Below, in pieces: positions 60,160-64,000 of a DNA stretch of 64,000 nt (positions within the stretch are counted from its first letter, which is position 1; every line of letters starts with the position of its first letter). The position numbers were made by a program, and so were the translations under genes. This DNA comes from Chiridota heheva (lineage: Eukaryota > Echinodermata > Holothuroidea > Apodida > Chiridotidae). Under the pieces are notes generated by a model. That model was given only the letters and a program-made list of their open reading frames with translations. It ran no database searches and had not been told where the DNA came from. Location of the stretch: positions 275,001-339,000 of the forward strand of contig JAIGNY010001494.1 of the NCBI GenBank assembly GCA_020152595.1, read 5' to 3'.

Positions 60160-62215
60160 GTCATCTTTTAATTCGAATATGAAAATTCCTTTTTTTGACC
60201 TCTCGCGAATCTTAATTACATTTTCTTACTCCTTAAATCGTATTTGCTGAAAACTCCCTTCTTCGTTTATAAGCCACAGTATTTATGATTTTTTTCCCCG
60301 ATGAGATGTACACAAACAATGAATTTTCATGATGAATAACTCTGGCTATAAATTTTTAGTCTATTGCCCTTAAAGTTTAAAAACTCACTGATGAAAACAA
60401 CCTTTCAAAATCCCTTCTTTTGTTTGCGTACAGTGATAATAACTGATGCGTAAAATCACTTGGTTATCTGTGACGAGTTTCTTAATTGCTGCTTGCGGAG
60501 TCTAAAAGTCATATCTGCAGAAATGGAGGTTCTTGCGGGTGAAAAGACTACAAAACTATAGTGAGAATTGGGCGTAATGTCTATTAAAATTTTGCCCCAT
60601 TACACGCTAAATGCCCGACAATTTGCTGCAAACCTAAGAAATGTCCACGATGACGTCATGAAGAAGCAGCACCTCAGTATTATTTTGACAAGAACGAACC
60701 GGGTAAAGATTACGATGGCATCATGGTGAACACAAACAAAATTTGATCCGATTAGTGGAAAGTTGAAAAGATCCATTATTAACGTTAACAATTTAAACAC
60801 GAACTTTGAAATGTGTATATGAACTCAAGAGAGCAACAAGTAATTGTTGCCTGGTAAATTTTTCTGTTGTTTACTGTTAGCCAGTATATATGAAGTTTAA
60901 GATATATTTGTCGAAAATAAAGTTTAAAACTTTACTTTCTTGTTAGCTAAATGAGTAGTACATGTAGTAGATATAGCCTACAATTAATGGTGTCACTTAC
61001 TGTACTGCACACACCAATTCAATTTTTTTTTTTTTGGATAAGCCTCATAGATAGACTTATATAAGCTACCCATACAGAAAGGAAGCTCCATTCTATATAT
61101 CTTTTTTGGTGGGCTCAACATGATTCAACAGGCCCCATTATGATAACAAGGGCCGGAAGGGAACGTCCCTATTTACATGTATCTCTTTTTGGTGGGCTCT
61201 ATACTGTACTTACTGTATGATTGACTGGCCCATTTTGTAAATATGAATTATGACTTTTTAATGACATTATCCTTGATGTACAGTATACGTTGTTATATTT
61301 CCGCAAACTTGACTGTCAGGCAATTATGCATGACTTTGCAGACCAAAATGTCGCAAATTGTAATTTTGAATTTTGTTTCTGTCATAGGTATTTGTACTTC
61401 TCTTTTTCAAAATGATTTTTAGAGCATGCATTTTATTTTCCACACCTTCTTTTGACGGGCCCCCAAGACCCCAGGCCTTTTGATTAAGCCTTTGCTATAT
61501 ACAGGCAATGATACCAGGACCACTGGAACAATGGGGCTACTTCCCCTTGCCATAGAGTAAGGTGGGAAGGAGGTGCCCATTGAAAGTTTAAAGAAATTAT
61601 TCTAAATCATTTTTGAAGTTTGAGAATGAATAGAAATACACATACTGTAGTACTCAGAAGATGTAGCATACATTTAGTATTTATTTGAAAGAATTACAAA
61701 ATAAAATTTTCCATGGGCTGTGTTGGCTGTGGTTGGAAGGGAATAGCTTCCAATAATTTTCAAAAGTAGGCCTAGGCCTTTTACCTATTTGCCCAATGGG
61801 CAATTGCCAACATTGGTCCTGATTCCCCATTCTAAAACTCCTTGGCGGGATTTTCCCTCCGAAAGTAGGGAAAGAGTTAAAAGTGTGTGTGGGGCAGGGA
61901 AAGGGGATGGGGGGGGGGGGGAGGAAGGTGGCAAATACAAAATCATGTTAAGATACAAAAAATCTACCTTAGTAAATCTTAAGTATACATTTTGAAAAAA
62001 AAAGTATGTGGAAGGAGAAGGGAGGCGGTGGGGGACAAGTTCCACTTGCTCCCCCAAATCCTGCCTACAGGAAGCTAGGAGGAACGTTTTTTGTCAAAAA
62101 TGGACAAAAGTGCCCATTTTTGAAAATGAAAAGTGTCTCTTAATTAATGTCAAACAAGTGCCCTCATTTCACTTTCTTCCCCTGTGCCCAGAGCTCATTC
62201 CGACACCCCTGTATA
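60160..62215. other. Intron or intergenic sequence after the divergent gene's first exons
   Basis: Mixed unique sequence with a poly-G run at about 61910-61921. Short low-complexity stretches occur but no repeat array. No further exon with convincing homology was found. Confidence 0.45.
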
Positions 62216-62224
62216 TAGGGTTTG

Positions 62225-63395
62225 TCGGACATTCTTGCAGCAATGGATAAAGGTAGACTCGTTGCCCTTGTCCTTCTTGATTTGGCGCTGCCTTTGACAC
62301 TGTGGATCATTGCCTGTTAATCAATCATCTTCAAAATATTGGTTTTAATGGACCATATTACAATGGTTCATGTCCTTTCTAACTAATAGATCACAATGTG
62401 TACAAATTAATGATACAATTTCTTCACCATCTAAGCTTTCATATGGTGTGCCGCAGGGGAGTGTACTTGGTCCGATTTTGTTTTCCATTTATACTAGTTC
62501 TATTGGTAAAATTATATGTAAATATGATTTTCATTACCACTTGTATGTGTATGCCGATGACACACAATTATATATTTCGTTTAATCCCAATCAAGCTGAA
62601 GCAAATTTTGCACTGCATAAACTTGAATCATGTATCGTTGAAATACGCAAGTGGGTGTCCTCCAACTTTTTAAAGTCAAATGATAATAAAACTGAATTTA
62701 TTGTTCTTGGTTCCAAACGTCAGCGTAACAAAATCAACCTCCCTTTTCTTCAAATTGGTAATGCTCAAGTATGTGTAGCCTTTAAAGTTCGTAACCTTGG
62801 CTCCATTTTTGATGCTGATATGTCAATGGCTGACCATATCTCTGAAATTTCTAAATCTTTATTATTTCATTTACGTAGCATAGGACTAATCAGAAAATAT
62901 TTAACATTGCCTGCCACTGAACAAGTAGTTCATGCTTTTGTCTCTTCCCGCCTTGATATAGGTAACTCTTTTTTATAAGGTCTCCCTGCCAATCAAATCA
63001 AACGTCTCTCCCGCTTACAAAATATTGCTGTCAGGAATGTTACCCCAAGTAAACCAAATGAACATATTACTCCCATTTTAAGGAATTTACACTGGCTACC
63101 AATTCATCATAGAATTCTTTTTAAAATACTTGTTTTTGTGTATAAGTCTACTCAAGCATTGTCTCCCACATATATTTCTGATCTTTTAATCCCATATATA
63201 AGTCTCCCCGCCAGTTCATGCATTCTAATTTCGAACTTCAATTAGCTATTCCACGTACTTTTAGAACATGGGGTAAACGTTCATTTTCTTCTGCTGCCCC
63301 TTTTTTATGGAACAGACTTCCAGACAACATCAAACTTTAATAGTCCTTCTCTCAATTCTTTTAAATCATCAATAGAGACATTCCTCATGTATTCT
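62225..63395 (+). pseudogene. L2-like non-LTR retroelement, reverse transcriptase and C-terminus
   Basis: A 202-codon open frame (62370-62978) runs [48 protein letters not shown] (catalytic YADD), FNLKSN-type NDNKTEFIVLGSKRQ and AFKVRNLGSIFDADMSMADH, ending VSSRLDIGNSFL. Upstream, frameshifted LLDL-AAFDTVDH can be read. Downstream, after a stop, NEHITPILRNLHWLPIHHRI and ILFKILVFVYKS follow. It is the best preserved retroelement here, though truncated and inactive. It lies in or after the divergent gene. Confidence 0.9.
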
Positions 63396-64000
63396 GATTC
63401 TCTTGATTTTAAGCTTATATTTGTTCGTGTATGTATTTGTTCATGTATGTATGTATTTTGCAGTATTCTTAACTATTATTTCTTTTTTGTTCACATTGTT
63501 TTGCATTAATTGTTTGTGTCGCTGCGCCATGAGCATCACTTTTGAAACAAGTATTCATTATTATTATTTTCGGCCCATCAGCCCATGTGCTATTAGGCCT
63601 ATATACTACTCAAAAGTACAATATCATTAAGATATCTTGATGAAAAATGGGAAAATATATGTTTGCATTTACTGCAAACTTAAGGGAATATAACAAAATT
63701 GCAAGGAGGCATCGTCAGTTCTTGCTCTGACAGTTTAATGGTATCCCAAAAGTGGAAAAGGATCTCCTAAACCAGATGTAATGTGCCAATTGTTGGGCTT
63801 GTCATCTGGAAATTAATTTTGCTGTATTTTAGCTTCTGTTAACATGTCCCAAATTATTTTAACATCAATGAAATAAATACAATTCGATTATGAAGCTTGA
63901 TGACCTCTGTCACTACACACAGTTTGATGTATATATGTGTACATTTTATACAAAGCTCCAACTGCCTTGAGGGTGGGAAGAGGGGGGGGGGGGTGCATGG
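63396..64000. other. 3' flank of the L2-like element and unique sequence
   Basis: A tgtatgtatgtatt stretch and an attattatt run fit a retroelement tail. After about 63600 I see only unique sequence with a poly-G run at about 63983-63994. Confidence 0.45.

Overview
The window is intron-rich animal DNA filled with tandem repeats. CR1-, L2- and jockey-like retroelement pieces, several DNA-transposon families and tRNA-derived SINEs are all present. The host gene has a metazoan domain plan (prenyltransferase alpha repeats with an inserted Ig-like domain). The repeat mix and the many short aggcctat-type motifs suggest a marine deuterostome, perhaps an echinoderm; that placement is inference only.

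The main gene is on the minus strand. Ten consecutive exons of a Rab geranylgeranyltransferase alpha subunit gene (RABGGTA) can be traced from an ATG at 59628 down to 3160. Every junction keeps the reading frame (1347 coding nt, 449 codons). The C-terminal leucine-rich-repeat exons would lie beyond the left edge. The introns span about 56 kb and consist largely of minisatellites and transposable elements. A possible second gene starts on the plus strand at 59953, only about 325 bp from the RABGGTA ATG, so 59630-59952 is a candidate bidirectional promoter.

Layout: 1-3.1 kb, intron after exon 10 (60-bp array, minisatellite-bearing transposon copy 1 with a SINE inside). 3.2-3.4 kb, exon 10. 3.4-15.6 kb, intron 9, almost all tandem repeats (48-, 61- and 23-bp units). 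15.7-17.6 kb, exons 9, 8 and 7. 17.6-26.5 kb, intron 6 (43- and 18-bp arrays, a jockey-like retroelement split by transposon copy 2). 26.5-32.9 kb, exons 6 to 3. 33-39.9 kb, intron 2 (18-, 41- and 40-bp arrays and a TTAA-target MITE) ending at exon 2. 40-59.6 kb, intron 1, a nest of transposons. 60-64 kb, the start of the divergent gene and an L2-like retroelement.

The most unusual observation is that two minisatellites were seeded from exon-intron boundaries of this gene. The 40-bp array after exon 2 and the 63-67-bp array after exon 4 each have a unit made of the last 21-23 nt of the exon plus the start of the intron, so the 5' splice site is reiterated many times. Two more arrays run up to the 3' splice sites of exons 3 and 10, and a two-copy duplication repeats the donor of exon 8. 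A second highlight is a ~1.05-kb TTAA-target MITE carrying a tRNA-like pol III promoter, with a filled and an empty site both visible in the window.
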